Translations under genes and position numbers: made by a program
Notes under the pieces: generated by a model
What the model was told of the DNA's origin: nothing
Database searches by the model: none
What the model saw: the letters and a program-made list of their open reading frames with translations, nothing else
Shown: positions 43,016 to 51,597 of the stretch, piece after piece
Layout: every line of letters begins with the position of its first letter
Position numbering within the stretch: the stretch's first letter is position 1
NCBI GenBank assembly: GCA_964459465.1
Contig: CAYWLR010000005.1
Location: 62,001 to 126,000 of the forward strand
Source: CALAMC01 sp964459465
GTDB lineage: Bacteria > Zixibacteria > MSB-5A5 > GN15 > PGXB01
Length of the DNA: 64,000 nucleotides
Direction: 5' to 3'

Positions 43016-44299
43016 ATGAGACCAACTGTAATAATCAACGTATTCCTGCGGGATTTTCGTAAACAGCGCAAGAGGATGAGCCTGACGTTATTGGCCATAC
43101 TCTGGGGGACGTTCTCAATCATGCTTTTGCTGGCCTTCGGCGAAGGCTTGAAATACCAAATGAAACACGGGACAAGAGGGTTGGGCGAAGGGATAGTAAT
43201 AGTCTGGGGCGGCCAGACCTCCATTCCTTTTGAAGGTTTTGGCAAAGGCCGCCATATACCTTTAGTGCCTGATGACATTGATTATATCCGGCAACGGATG
43301 CCGGAGCTGGAGGCGGTTTCGGGAGAATATATCCGCTGGGGAGCGACGGTGAAGTTCAAAGATAAAGTGTTGAGCGAGCGAATTAACGGCCTTTTCCCTG
43401 ATTATGAGCAATTGCGCAACTTCATTCCCCAAATGGGCGGACGATTTATCAATGAGGCCGATATCGAGAAGCGCCGCCGGGTCGCCTTTCTGGGGGATAG
43501 GACCTATGAACGTCTGTTCTCCGGCGGTTCGACCGACGCCAGGGGAAAGGAATCGCAACCGCTCAATCCGGTCGGCCAGACAATCGAAATCGGCGGGACC
43601 CCTTTCACGGTGATCGGCGTCATGCAACATAAAATGCAGGGGAGCTCTTATCAGGGCCGCGATGAGGATGTTATCGCCATTCCCGCGAGCACGTTTGTGG
43701 CATTATTCGGGGATCCCTATCTGGATAATATTATTTACAAACCGGCAGACAAGGGCGACTACAAGGGTGCTGAAAAGCGGTTGTTCGAGGTCATGGGGGC
43801 CAAACATAAGTTTCATCCTGACGATGAATCCGCCTTGTGGACCTGGGACATCATGGAAGAGGAAAAGGAAGAAGAAATGATCGCATTCGGGATACAGCTG
43901 TTTCTCGGTATGATCGGGGCGCTGACGCTAATTATCGCCGGGGTCGGCGTGGCCAATATCATGTACGTTTCGGTCCGGGAAAGAACCCGTGAAATCGGCA
44001 TCAAGATGGCGCTTGGAGCGCGGCGAATATATATACTGGTGCAATTCGTGCTGGAAGCGCTGTGGATTACTCTTTTCGGCGGAGCCCTGGGAATGGCCAT
44101 GGCTTATGTATTAACCGAGGCTTTCAGGCGTGTCGAAATTGATTCGGAAGCCATCAGTTTCATGGGCAAGCCGACGGTTTCGCTGGAAATCGGAATTATT
44201 GTTACCCTGATTCTGGGAATAATCGGGTTTTTATCCGGACTGTTCCCGGCCATGAAGGCTTCCTCGGTGGACCCGGTGCAATCATTGAGATATGAATAG
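43016..44299 (+). CDS. ABC transporter permease (MacB/LolC type) 2
   Basis: 427 aa paralogue of the previous gene, with the same layout: N-terminal helix (LLAILWGTFSIMLLLAFGEG), periplasmic domain, then ANIMYVSVRERTREIGIKMALGARRIY and three helices. Two different permeases with one ATPase suggest a heterodimeric exporter, unlike homodimeric MacB. It starts 6 bases after the first permease gene. Confidence 0.9.
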   Translation: MRPTVIINVFLRDFRKQRKRMSLTLLAILWGTFSIMLLLAFGEGLKYQMKHGTRGLGEGIVIVWGGQTSIPFEGFGKGRHIPLVPDDIDYIRQRMPELEAVSGEYIRWGATVKFKDKVLSERINGLFPDYEQLRNFIPQMGGRFINEADIEKRRRVAFLGDRTYERLFSGGSTDARGKESQPLNPVGQTIEIGGTPFTVIGVMQHKMQGSSYQGRDEDVIAIPASTFVALFGDPYLDNIIYKPADKGDYKGAEKRLFEVMGAKHKFHPDDESALWTWDIMEEEKEEEMIAFGIQLFLGMIGALTLIIAGVGVANIMYVSVRERTREIGIKMALGARRIYILVQFVLEALWITLFGGALGMAMAYVLTEAFRRVEIDSEAISFMGKPTVSLEIGIIVTLILGIIGFLSGLFPAMKASSVDPVQSLRYE

Positions 44300-44326
44300 G
44301 AAAACCCGAATCGACAAGGATATAAA

Positions 44327-45007
44327 ATGCTGAAAATGTCCAACATCCACAAAGTCTATAAAACCGGCCATGTCGAATTCCGTGCTCTCAAAGGTATTAA
44401 TATAGAAATCAAGGACAACGAATACGTCTCGATCATGGGCCCGTCGGGGTCGGGAAAATCGACACTAATGAATATCATGGGTTGTCTGGATGTTCCCTCG
44501 GAAGGCGATTATATGCTCGATGATCGGCCGGTCAGGAATTTAACGCCCAATCAACTGGCCGAAATTCGCAATCGCAAAGTGGGATTTGTATTTCAGGCGT
44601 TTAATCTTCTGCCCTATGCCACCGCCGCCGAAAATGTCGAAATCCCCCTGCTCTTTGCCGGGATGAAATCAAAAGCGCGTCGCCAGCGGGTCGCCGAAGT
44701 ATTGAGCTCGGTCGGGCTGGCCGATAAAATGGATAATAAACCGACCGAATTATCCGGCGGCGAAATGCAACGGGTGGCGATTGCCCGGGCGCTGGCCAAC
44801 AGACCCAACCTGATTCTGGCCGATGAACCGACAGGTAACCTCGACAGCGCTTCCGGAACGGAAATTATCAAGCTACTCGATGAAATGCACGCGCAGGGGC
44901 ATACCATAATCATTATCACCCACGACCAGAGTATCGGTAATCATACCCAGCGAATAATCAAACTCAAAGACGGTATGGTTTTCAACGGAAACGGCAGTCC
45001 GGCTTAG
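44327..45007 (+). CDS. ABC transporter ATPase (MacB/LolD type)
   Basis: 226 aa. Walker A GPSGSGKSTLMNIMGCLD, Q-loop VGFVFQAFNLLPY, signature ELSGGEMQRVAIARAL, Walker B LILADEPTGNLDS and H-loop IIITHD are all present. It belongs to the MacB/LolD/FtsE type VII group and energises the two permeases just upstream. It has no membrane part. Confidence 0.95.
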   Translation: MLKMSNIHKVYKTGHVEFRALKGINIEIKDNEYVSIMGPSGSGKSTLMNIMGCLDVPSEGDYMLDDRPVRNLTPNQLAEIRNRKVGFVFQAFNLLPYATAAENVEIPLLFAGMKSKARRQRVAEVLSSVGLADKMDNKPTELSGGEMQRVAIARALANRPNLILADEPTGNLDSASGTEIIKLLDEMHAQGHTIIIITHDQSIGNHTQRIIKLKDGMVFNGNGSPA

Positions 45008-45075
45008 TTTCGGGGATTCAATCCTTTATAATTTAGTCTTGCGTTCCGGACGGAATCTTTGCAGATTAGGTTCCG

Positions 45076-46284
45076 ATGAAAAAATTATATTTATTGTTTT
45101 TCGAAACCGTTTTGGCGGTGGCGATATTAATGATCCCGGTTGCGGGTCAGAACACGGGCGATGCGCAAAACATCTCACCGGAAGACTCGACGTTTAGTCA
45201 ACCGGATTCGATTTATTTGCGTTCGAATCTTCCCCGTGTCAGTTTAACCACCGACAATTTTTTCCTGCAGCGAGCCTTTTATCCGGATTTGTATAAAAGC
45301 GAGTTTGATGTAAAAAACGACCTGCGCAAAATTTCCAGCGGTGATTCCGCGTTGATGGCGCGCTGGGACGGTCTGGGAATGCGGATTCTTGGTATTATCG
45401 AAAATCTTTCCGGGGTGAAATGGGTCGAGCGGGGATGCGACGTCCATTTGCTTCGCTATCTTCCGGTGGAATTCATGTATGACCCGCTGGCTCTGCCGAT
45501 GGAAGGCATCAGGCGCCAGTCATTTATCGAGGCCGCTCCGGGGGGATTGTATCGTTTTTTCAATCTCATTCGCATTCTGGCGGGAAGGAATCTGATGCAA
45601 CTTGGTCAGGGGCAATATGCCGGCTCGGGTGTCAGACGGCACCCTCTACTTGAACAATCACAATACCGTTTTGACGTCATGACTTTGATTCTGGCCGTGG
45701 CGGTAGCGGAGCAGGTTATTCCCTCCGACAGCCTGGGTCTTATTTTGTCATCGGAAACTTTTAAGACCCGCAATCCCGGTCTTGAAATTTATCGCAACCA
45801 TTTTCGAAGTAACTGGAAATTGAGTACCCAGACGCCGCTGCTATATTATATAACCCGGGAATCGGCATATTCTCCCCTGGTCGAAATGACCAAAGCACCC
45901 CGGGTGCGGCAGGTCAAACCACGGGCACAGGGCGACCGGGAACAAACAAGACTATCCGCCGGCGGTGGACGGCTTGGCTTTTCCGTTACCAGAACATCGC
46001 GGGGATACCTGGAAGTTATCGATATCGATACACTGGGCTTGGCCTACGCCAACGGTCTGATGGTCGGTGACCAGATTAAACGAGTCAACGGCGAATATCC
46101 GCGCAACGCGCGCGAGCTTATGGCCAAGATACTTAATAAGATCGATACCGATGGGGTTTATATGCTGGTGGCTCGGGGAAGCGGAGAAATCGGGCTATTA
46201 ATGGTGCCGGTGCTGGACATGCCGAAGGAGGGATCCATTCCCCGCGAAACCTCTCCCCGCAGTCGGACTTTCCCGGATAATTGA
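45076..46284 (+). CDS. Exported protein with C-terminal PDZ domain
   Basis: 402 aa with a signal peptide (LYLLFFETVLAVAILMIPVAG). About 270 residues of unknown fold carry ERGCDVHLLRYLPVEFMYDPL and FNLIRILAGRNLMQLGQGQY. A basic linker then leads to a PDZ domain (GGRLGFSVTRTSRGYLEVIDIDTLGLAYANGLMVGDQIKRVNG, in pieces). No protease motif (HExxH, or Ser/Lys) is seen, so it is probably a binding adaptor. It follows the ABC exporter at 68 bases and may share its transcript, suggesting a role on the exported substrate. Confidence 0.7.
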   Translation: MKKLYLLFFETVLAVAILMIPVAGQNTGDAQNISPEDSTFSQPDSIYLRSNLPRVSLTTDNFFLQRAFYPDLYKSEFDVKNDLRKISSGDSALMARWDGLGMRILGIIENLSGVKWVERGCDVHLLRYLPVEFMYDPLALPMEGIRRQSFIEAAPGGLYRFFNLIRILAGRNLMQLGQGQYAGSGVRRHPLLEQSQYRFDVMTLILAVAVAEQVIPSDSLGLILSSETFKTRNPGLEIYRNHFRSNWKLSTQTPLLYYITRESAYSPLVEMTKAPRVRQVKPRAQGDREQTRLSAGGGRLGFSVTRTSRGYLEVIDIDTLGLAYANGLMVGDQIKRVNGEYPRNARELMAKILNKIDTDGVYMLVARGSGEIGLLMVPVLDMPKEGSIPRETSPRSRTFPDN

Positions 46285-46348
46285 ACCCGACCCACGGCTT
46301 TTTATTTTCGTATAATTTCTGCATTCCTGTTTTTTCGAAAGGACAAAA

Positions 46349-46888
46349 ATGAAGGCGATCATTGTCTATGTGTCGTCGTACGGCCACGTCGAACAAATGG
46401 CCGGCAAAATTATGCAGGGGCTCGAAGAGGAAGGCTCTGATGTCAAACTGTCCAAGGCCTCCGATATCGAGGCCGAAGATTTGCTTAAGTATGACATTGT
46501 TATTTTCGGCTCACCGGTGCGGATGGGCTCGATCGAACACAATCTGAAGGGCTTTATCGAAAAGACCGGCGGCCTATGGTTAAAAGCGGCGCTCAAAGAT
46601 CGCATCGGCGGTGTCTTCGTCTCCGGAGGGAATTACAATTCCGGTGTGGAAATGACCCAGATGGCTCTCTATGGAACCCTTCTCGAACTGGGCATGATTA
46701 TGGTTGGGTTTGTCAACGATATGCCCGGCTACGGCCATGGCGCCAACCAGTGGGGCCCGGTGGCAAAAGTGGGACTTGATGGATCCGAAGGCCCGTCCGA
46801 CGAAACACTTACGGCGTGCGTCGAATATGGGCGGCGTCTTGCCCGGGTCGCTCGAGAAATACGCGGGCAGAATAATAATCATATGTAG
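46349..46888 (+). CDS. Flavodoxin-family / WrbA-like protein
   Basis: 179 aa flavodoxin fold. The FMN phosphate loop IIVYVSSYGHVEQMAG is at the N-terminus. The sequence VIFGSPVRMGSIEHNLKGFIEKTGGLW and VFVSGGNYNSGVEMTQMALYGTLLELGMIMVG are as in NAD(P)H:quinone oxidoreductase WrbA-like proteins. It would use FMN to reduce quinones or other carriers. AAAGGAC precedes the ATG. No neighbour indicates the partner. Confidence 0.85.
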   Translation: MKAIIVYVSSYGHVEQMAGKIMQGLEEEGSDVKLSKASDIEAEDLLKYDIVIFGSPVRMGSIEHNLKGFIEKTGGLWLKAALKDRIGGVFVSGGNYNSGVEMTQMALYGTLLELGMIMVGFVNDMPGYGHGANQWGPVAKVGLDGSEGPSDETLTACVEYGRRLARVAREIRGQNNNHM

Positions 46889-46960
46889 TTGACTTGCCCG
46901 GTATGGCGGTTTATATTCGCCGATAAATTTGGCGGGATTACAACTGCAGAGAGGATCCGT

Positions 46961-47971
46961 GTGGAGGCGACCAAGGCTTCTCTGGGGGGCGGGTTATATC
47001 AACAGCTAAGGCATCCGGACAAGGATGTTTTCAAAACTATCCTGAAGATATTGGGACTATTTGCATTTCTATATCTTTTCATATTATCGATATCCCTTTT
47101 GGGCGACGCTTTCAAGTTATTCGGCAAGGATTTCGCAAGATCTCTTCTGGCAACGACTTCCCATCCACTTATAGGCCTGTTTATTGGAATTCTGGCCACA
47201 TCGATTATACAATCCTCATCGACCACATCATCAATCGTCGTCGGCCTGGTCGGGAGCGGAATGTTGAACATCGAGTGTGCCATACCGATAATAATGGGCG
47301 CCAATATCGGAACCACCGTCACGAATACTATCGTCTCGCTGACGCATATTACACACGGCGATGAATATCGGCGGGCCTACTCTGGGGCGGTTGTTCATGA
47401 TATTTTCAATCTTCTATCCGTTATGGTTTTATTCCCGCTTCAGTTGACGACAGGCTTTTTGAGTAAGATGGCTTTATATTTTGAAAAAATACTCGAAAAC
47501 ATGGGCGGTTTGGCCTTCGGTTCACCCATTAAAATCATAACCAAACCGCTGATTGAAATCATTCTGAATGCATGCGGTCAAAGCGGATGGGTTTCGGCCG
47601 GCGTGGCCATTTTGCTTTTAATAATTGCTCTTAGATATATGGTCAAGATATTGAAATCGATGGTATTGTCGCGGGTGGAGAAGTTTTTCCAGCGATATGT
47701 CTTTAAAACAACTTTTCGTGCCCTCATGCTCGGCCTGATCCTGACCGGGATAGTCCAGTCATCTTCGATTACGACCTCCCTGATAGTCCCTCTGGTGGGC
47801 GCCGGGGTGCTGTCGTTAAACCGCGTTTATCCTTTCACACTCGGGGCCAATATCGGAACCACAGTAACGGCTATCATGGCGGCCATGGTCACGGTTAATT
47901 CGGCGGCTCTGGCGTTGGCTCTGGCCCACTTGCTTTTCAATATTTGCGGCATTATTATATGGTTGCCTTGA
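46961..47971 (+). CDS. Na/Pi-cotransporter family protein (frameshifted at its end)
   Basis: 336 aa from GTG 46961, with AGAGGA upstream; the frame is open back to 46889 without good start signals. Two inverted Na/Pi repeats each have the QSS motif: IIQSSSTTSSIVVGLVGSG and IVQSSSITTSLIVPLVGAG, with GANIGTTVTNTIV and GANIGTTVTAIMAAM following. The last residues (LLFNICGIIIWLP) stop at TGA 47969. The missing C-terminal helix is encoded in the next frame (see 47959-48099). A PhoU-domain gene follows, as is usual. Likely a phosphate:Na+ symporter or a related anion transporter. Confidence 0.88.
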   Translation: MEATKASLGGGLYQQLRHPDKDVFKTILKILGLFAFLYLFILSISLLGDAFKLFGKDFARSLLATTSHPLIGLFIGILATSIIQSSSTTSSIVVGLVGSGMLNIECAIPIIMGANIGTTVTNTIVSLTHITHGDEYRRAYSGAVVHDIFNLLSVMVLFPLQLTTGFLSKMALYFEKILENMGGLAFGSPIKIITKPLIEIILNACGQSGWVSAGVAILLLIIALRYMVKILKSMVLSRVEKFFQRYVFKTTFRALMLGLILTGIVQSSSITTSLIVPLVGAGVLSLNRVYPFTLGANIGTTVTAIMAAMVTVNSAALALALAHLLFNICGIIIWLP

Positions 47972-48099
47972 AAAGGATACCGATAAAATTGGCCGAGCTG
48001 GCCGGAGGATTGGTGCAGAGATCGAAATTTTACCCGATTGGCCTGACCATTGTAACTTTTTTTGTCCTGCCGTTAGTGCTGATTTATATTTTGAGGTAA
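47959..48099 (+). pseudogene. Out-of-frame C-terminal piece of the Na/Pi transporter
   Basis: A 46-codon frame (ATG 47959) overlaps the previous stop by 13 bases. It reads LKRIPIKLAELAGGLVQRSK and then one hydrophobic helix (FYPIGLTIVTFFVLPLVLIYIL). Intact Na/Pi transporters continue past the last GxxxxxLP with just such an LRRxPxxLAE segment and final helix. So one base is probably missing near 47966-47968, or the piece is made as a separate coupled peptide. Confidence 0.75.
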
Positions 48100-48105
48100 A
48101 ACATT

Positions 48106-48786
48106 ATGCTTGAAGAACTCTTGAGAATGTTCCGCAAGGAAAGCCTGCTCGACCAGTGCTATAATACGACGGTAACCATGCTGGAAACCGACGAGGAGAT
48201 GTTTCTGGCCAGCGTCAATTCCCTCCGCCACCTCGACAGTGCCAAATTGCCGTTCAATATTTATGAAAAAGACAAAACCATCAACAAGTTCGAGCGTGAA
48301 GTCCGGCGCAATGTCCTGACGCACCTGACCATTTCCGATTCCAAAAACGTGGGAATCGGGCTGGTGTTAATTTCAATCGTCATTGACGTCGAGCGAATCG
48401 GCGACTACACCAAGAATATTACCGAACTGGCGGTGGCACATCCGGCCCGTCTGGAAGGCGGCGATCTCGAGGAAACTCTGGTGGAGGTGGAAGATCGTGT
48501 AAAACAGCGTTTCCGGCAAATGGTCAAAAGCCTGGTGGAAAAGGATGTGGAACTGGCGCGGAAGATTATGTCCGAGCACCGGGATATTTCGGGCAAATGT
48601 GACCTGGCCCTCAATGACATTCTGCTGGGCAAGGATGAAACATTGACCCCGCCCGATGCCGCCGCTTTGGCGTTATATTTCCGGTATTTGAAACGGATCG
48701 GATCGCATTTGACCAATATCGCCAGCGCCGTGATTAATCCGTTTCCGCGGATCGGTTTTCGCGAAAAGCCACAAAACGGTCAATAA
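48106..48786 (+). CDS. PhoU-domain protein
   Basis: 226 aa, helical, with two PhoU-like three-helix bundles. The first has EREVRRNVLTHLTISDSKNVGIGLVLISIVIDVERIGDYTKNI, in pieces, with the metal-binding E-R-x-x-D. The second has ALALYFRYLKRIGSHLTNIA. In this setting PhoU proteins gate the Na/Pi transporter. It starts seven bases after the transporter C-terminal piece. Stand-alone Pst PhoU is less likely, since no pst genes are near. Confidence 0.88.
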   Translation: MLEELLRMFRKESLLDQCYNTTVTMLETDEEMFLASVNSLRHLDSAKLPFNIYEKDKTINKFEREVRRNVLTHLTISDSKNVGIGLVLISIVIDVERIGDYTKNITELAVAHPARLEGGDLEETLVEVEDRVKQRFRQMVKSLVEKDVELARKIMSEHRDISGKCDLALNDILLGKDETLTPPDAAALALYFRYLKRIGSHLTNIASAVINPFPRIGFREKPQNGQ

Positions 48787-48836
48787 ATGACATATGAATG
48801 GGGCGGGCAGTACTTCTAAGCCACATTGTTGTTTTC

Positions 48837-48866
48837 TTGACAATATTAGAATACTGCCAGTATATT
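48837..48866 (+). promoter_or_regulatory. Candidate promoter for the terC-like gene
   Basis: TTGACA (48837-48842), 18 bases, TATATT (48861-48866). The start codon follows only 11 bases after the -10, so the leader would be very short or absent. No manganese riboswitch fits in the space. Confidence 0.4.
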
Positions 48867-48876
48867 CAGGAAATTT

Positions 48877-49827
48877 ATGGAAACACTGACCGAGATTTTA
48901 TCCCATAAAGTATTCCTCTGGGGCGGTTTTAATGTTCTGATACTAATCCTGCTGGCCCTTGATTTGGGCATTTTTCACCGAAAAGATCATAAAATTACTA
49001 TGAAAGAAAGCCTGGTATGGTCGGTTATATGGATCATCGTAGCTCTTATATTCAACGTCTTTGTCTATTTCTGGAAGGGCGGCACGACCGCGCTGGAATT
49101 TTTCACCGGCTATTTTATCGAACGGTCGCTGTCGATCGATAATTTATTCGTATTTCTGCTGGTATTTTCATATTTCAAAGTCCCCGACAAGTATCAATAT
49201 CGGGTCCTATTTTGGGGAATAATCGGGGCGCTTATATTTCGGGGGATCTTTATTGCGATGGGGACCTTTTTGGTCGCCAAATTCAGTTGGATATTATATA
49301 TTTTCGGCGCTTTTCTTATCTATGCCGGGATTAAAATGGCCTTCGCCGGGGACAGAGAAATTGAACCGGAGAAAAACCCCATTCTGCGTTTTGTCCGCAA
49401 ATTGATTCCGGTAACAAAGCGATATCATGAGGGCAAGTTTTTCATTATCAAAGAGGGGCGAAGGTATGCGACGCCACTTTTTATCGTTCTGGTGGTCGTT
49501 GAATCGACTGATATTGTGTTTGCCGTGGACTCCATTCCGGCCATATTTGCCATAACTCTGGATCCATTCATCGTTTATTCATCGAATGTGTTTGCCATTC
49601 TGGGCCTGCGGGCGCTTTATTTTGCTCTGGCGGCCCTGATGTATATGTTTTATTATCTGAAATACGGATTGGGGGCAATTCTGGCTTTTGTCGGATTTAA
49701 GATGCTGATAAATAAATTCTATCATATGCCCATATGGGTGGCACTGACTGCCATTGCCACCATGCTGGTCGTATCAGTGGTGGCATCGCTTATTTGGCCC
49801 CGAAAGGACCAGCCAACACCTCAATAA
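48877..49827 (+). CDS. TerC-family membrane protein
   Basis: 316 aa, about nine hydrophobic segments. Signatures: LALDLGIFHRKDHKITMKESL, FFTGYFIERSLSIDNLFVFLLVF, and VVVESTDIVFAVDSIPAIFAIT, with the intramembrane Asp/Glu residues typical of TerC/Alx. Relatives export Mn2+ or supply metal to exported proteins. It is a single gene followed by a hairpin. Confidence 0.9.
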   Translation: METLTEILSHKVFLWGGFNVLILILLALDLGIFHRKDHKITMKESLVWSVIWIIVALIFNVFVYFWKGGTTALEFFTGYFIERSLSIDNLFVFLLVFSYFKVPDKYQYRVLFWGIIGALIFRGIFIAMGTFLVAKFSWILYIFGAFLIYAGIKMAFAGDREIEPEKNPILRFVRKLIPVTKRYHEGKFFIIKEGRRYATPLFIVLVVVESTDIVFAVDSIPAIFAITLDPFIVYSSNVFAILGLRALYFALAALMYMFYYLKYGLGAILAFVGFKMLINKFYHMPIWVALTAIATMLVVSVVASLIWPRKDQPTPQ

Positions 49828-49831
49828 CAAG

Positions 49832-49923
49832 ATATCCACACACGCTATATATATAATGTGGAGAAGCCATATAATATAATGGCAAAAAGGCCATAAAATG
49901 GGCTTCTTTGAAAATGTGGATAA
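49832..49923. other. Cluster of three DnaA-box-like 9-mers
   Basis: ATATCCACA (49832-49840, +), TGTGGAGAA (49857-49865, -) and TGTGGATAA (49915-49923, -). The last is a perfect E. coli-type box and the other two have one mismatch each. The stretch between is AT-rich, with TATATATATAAT. Confidence 0.35.
49863..49906. terminator. Two-level hairpin between convergent genes
   Basis: Outer arms GAAGCCAT/ATGGGCTTC (one bulge) enclose an inner stem ATGGC/GCCAT with loop AAAAAG. It lies between the terC-like gene (+) and the PTS-EIIA/CBS gene (-). There is no strong T-run, so the terminator call is tentative. Confidence 0.4.
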
Positions 49924-49946
49924 CTTTGGTGGCTTGAATATCAGGC

Positions 49947-50861
49947 CTATCCCCTGATAATCATGTTAACAATATCCTTGCGGAGCAGAATTCCCACCAG
50001 ACGGGAACCCTCGGTCACGAAAACCCGGCGTAAGTCTTTGAAAATCATCATTGCGGCCACCTCTACCAAGGTGGTGTGAAGGGTGGCAATTTCATGGTCC
50101 TGGGTATAAAGCTGTCTGACCTTTATCTTGTCTTCCTGCTTGAGCAATTCCTCGAATGGTTCGGTTTCCATCGAGTAATTAAGATTGGAAATCAGGGTTT
50201 TGTAATCCGGCAGGGCGGCCTGAATCAGGTCTTTATCGGTGATTTGACCCAGAAGGTTACCGTTATCGTCGACCACAGCCAAAGCCGACAGCCGGTTTTT
50301 AAACATCAGGTTGGCGACCCGTTTTAATGAATCCTCGGGTGTAACCGTCGCCACTCCGCGCCGCATGATGTCTTTGACGGTCAGTTGTTTTTCGACGGCG
50401 ACACCGCTTTGCCAGATAATATCAATAATATCGGCCCGATTTTCGGCGGCGGTGATTTTCTCGCGATTGCCCTCGATTCGGGCAAAGGCGGCAAAGGCTG
50501 ACAGGGTTTGAAGGTATAATTTTGAAATCTGGGTCGGGGTAAGGAGCAAAATAATGACTTTAAGGGGGACATTATCGGGGGTTTTATCCTTGAGGCCCGT
50601 CTTGGAAATGCCCAGCAGAACCACCATGTCATCCACCTCATCGGTCCGGGCATGAGGGAAGGCAAAGCCGCGGCCATAAGATGTATTTTCGATTTCCTCC
50701 CGTTCGAGAATCATGGCCCGAACGCGGTCGAATGAGATACCCGGTTTGGCCTGGCGCAAAAGGTCCAGCAATTCATCGATCGCCTCTTCTTTAGTGCCGG
50801 CGGTGAGATTATCGACAATAAATTCCTCTTTGAGCATATTGGCCAATCGCATAGGCGCCAT
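49947..50861 (-). CDS. PTS EIIA-like domain fused to a CBS pair
   Basis: 304 aa. The N-terminal 150 residues are a PTS EIIA type-2 (fructose/nitrogen) domain with the phosphorylated His in YGRGFAFPHARTDEVDDMV. The C-terminal part is a CBS pair: VKDIMRRGVATVTPEDSLKRV with LSALAVVDDNGNLLGQITDKDL, then EVAAMMIFKDLRRVFVTEGSRLVGILLRKDI. No EI, HPr or transporter gene is nearby, so a regulatory rather than sugar-transport role is likely. The ATG overlaps the DUF502 stop (TAATG). Confidence 0.85.
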   Translation of the reverse strand: MAPMRLANMLKEEFIVDNLTAGTKEEAIDELLDLLRQAKPGISFDRVRAMILEREEIENTSYGRGFAFPHARTDEVDDMVVLLGISKTGLKDKTPDNVPLKVIILLLTPTQISKLYLQTLSAFAAFARIEGNREKITAAENRADIIDIIWQSGVAVEKQLTVKDIMRRGVATVTPEDSLKRVANLMFKNRLSALAVVDDNGNLLGQITDKDLIQAALPDYKTLISNLNYSMETEPFEELLKQEDKIKVRQLYTQDHEIATLHTTLVEVAAMMIFKDLRRVFVTEGSRLVGILLRKDIVNMIIRG

Positions 50862-51502
50862 TAATCCTCCTTATCGATAGATATCGGACGTTCATCGGCT
50901 TTAAGATAATCCGGAGTTACAATACCGCCGGAGACAATCAATTTTATGCCCTCTTCAATCGACAAATCGAGATGACGCACATCTTTTTCGGGGACGAAAA
51001 TGACAATGCCGGACACCGGAGTGGGGGTCGAGGGGACAAACACACCGACCAAAATTTGACCATTAACCCGATCGATTTTAATCCGGGCAGTAGCAAACCC
51101 GATGGCATAGGCGCCTAATCGAGGATACTCGATCATCACGACCTCTTTGAAGCTTTTTATATTCGGTACGGTTATGGCCTCGATCAGCTGTTTTGCCGCC
51201 AGATAAAAGATACGAATAATGGGGGTTCGCGCCAAAATTCTATCGCCCAGCCGGTAGATTTTGGCTCCGAGGAAATTGCGGGTGATAAAGCCAGTAAGAA
51301 GAATCAGCAGGATGGTCGTGAATATTCCCAATCCCGGGACATGGTATCCAAAAACGCGTTGCACCAGCGGCGACAGAATGCCATCGATTGATTCGAACAG
51401 GAAACGCAGAACGACATAGGTCAGAATCAGGGGGACGACGACCAGTACACCGGATAAAAACTGCCGGCGGATAATATCTTTAACAATTTGGAAGAAAGAC
51501 AT
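50861..51502 (-). CDS. DUF502 membrane protein
   Basis: 213 aa. Two hydrophobic segments (QFLSGVLVVVPLILTYVVL and LGIFTTILLILLTGFIT) precede a soluble beta-rich region. That region has DUF502 hallmarks: TPIIRIFYLAAKQLIEA, EVVMIEYPRLGAYAIGFATA, GVFVPSTPTPVSGIVIFVP and LDLSIEEGIKLIVSGG. Function unknown. It is translationally coupled to the PTS-EIIA/CBS gene, so the two probably form a regulatory pair. Confidence 0.9.
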   Translation of the reverse strand: MSFFQIVKDIIRRQFLSGVLVVVPLILTYVVLRFLFESIDGILSPLVQRVFGYHVPGLGIFTTILLILLTGFITRNFLGAKIYRLGDRILARTPIIRIFYLAAKQLIEAITVPNIKSFKEVVMIEYPRLGAYAIGFATARIKIDRVNGQILVGVFVPSTPTPVSGIVIFVPEKDVRHLDLSIEEGIKLIVSGGIVTPDYLKADERPISIDKED

Positions 51503-51597
51503 ACTTCACAATCCCCGTTATGATAATCGGCCAAATTCCCCGTTTATCAATAACAAAAGTGGTTCGGGATATCGGCCGTAAATTACAATGAATAAAT

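Noticed and set aside
48787..48876. yybP-ykoY manganese riboswitch before the TerC-like gene
   Set aside because: The space is under 100 bases, contains a promoter-like pair close to the ATG and lacks the riboswitch's conserved loops.
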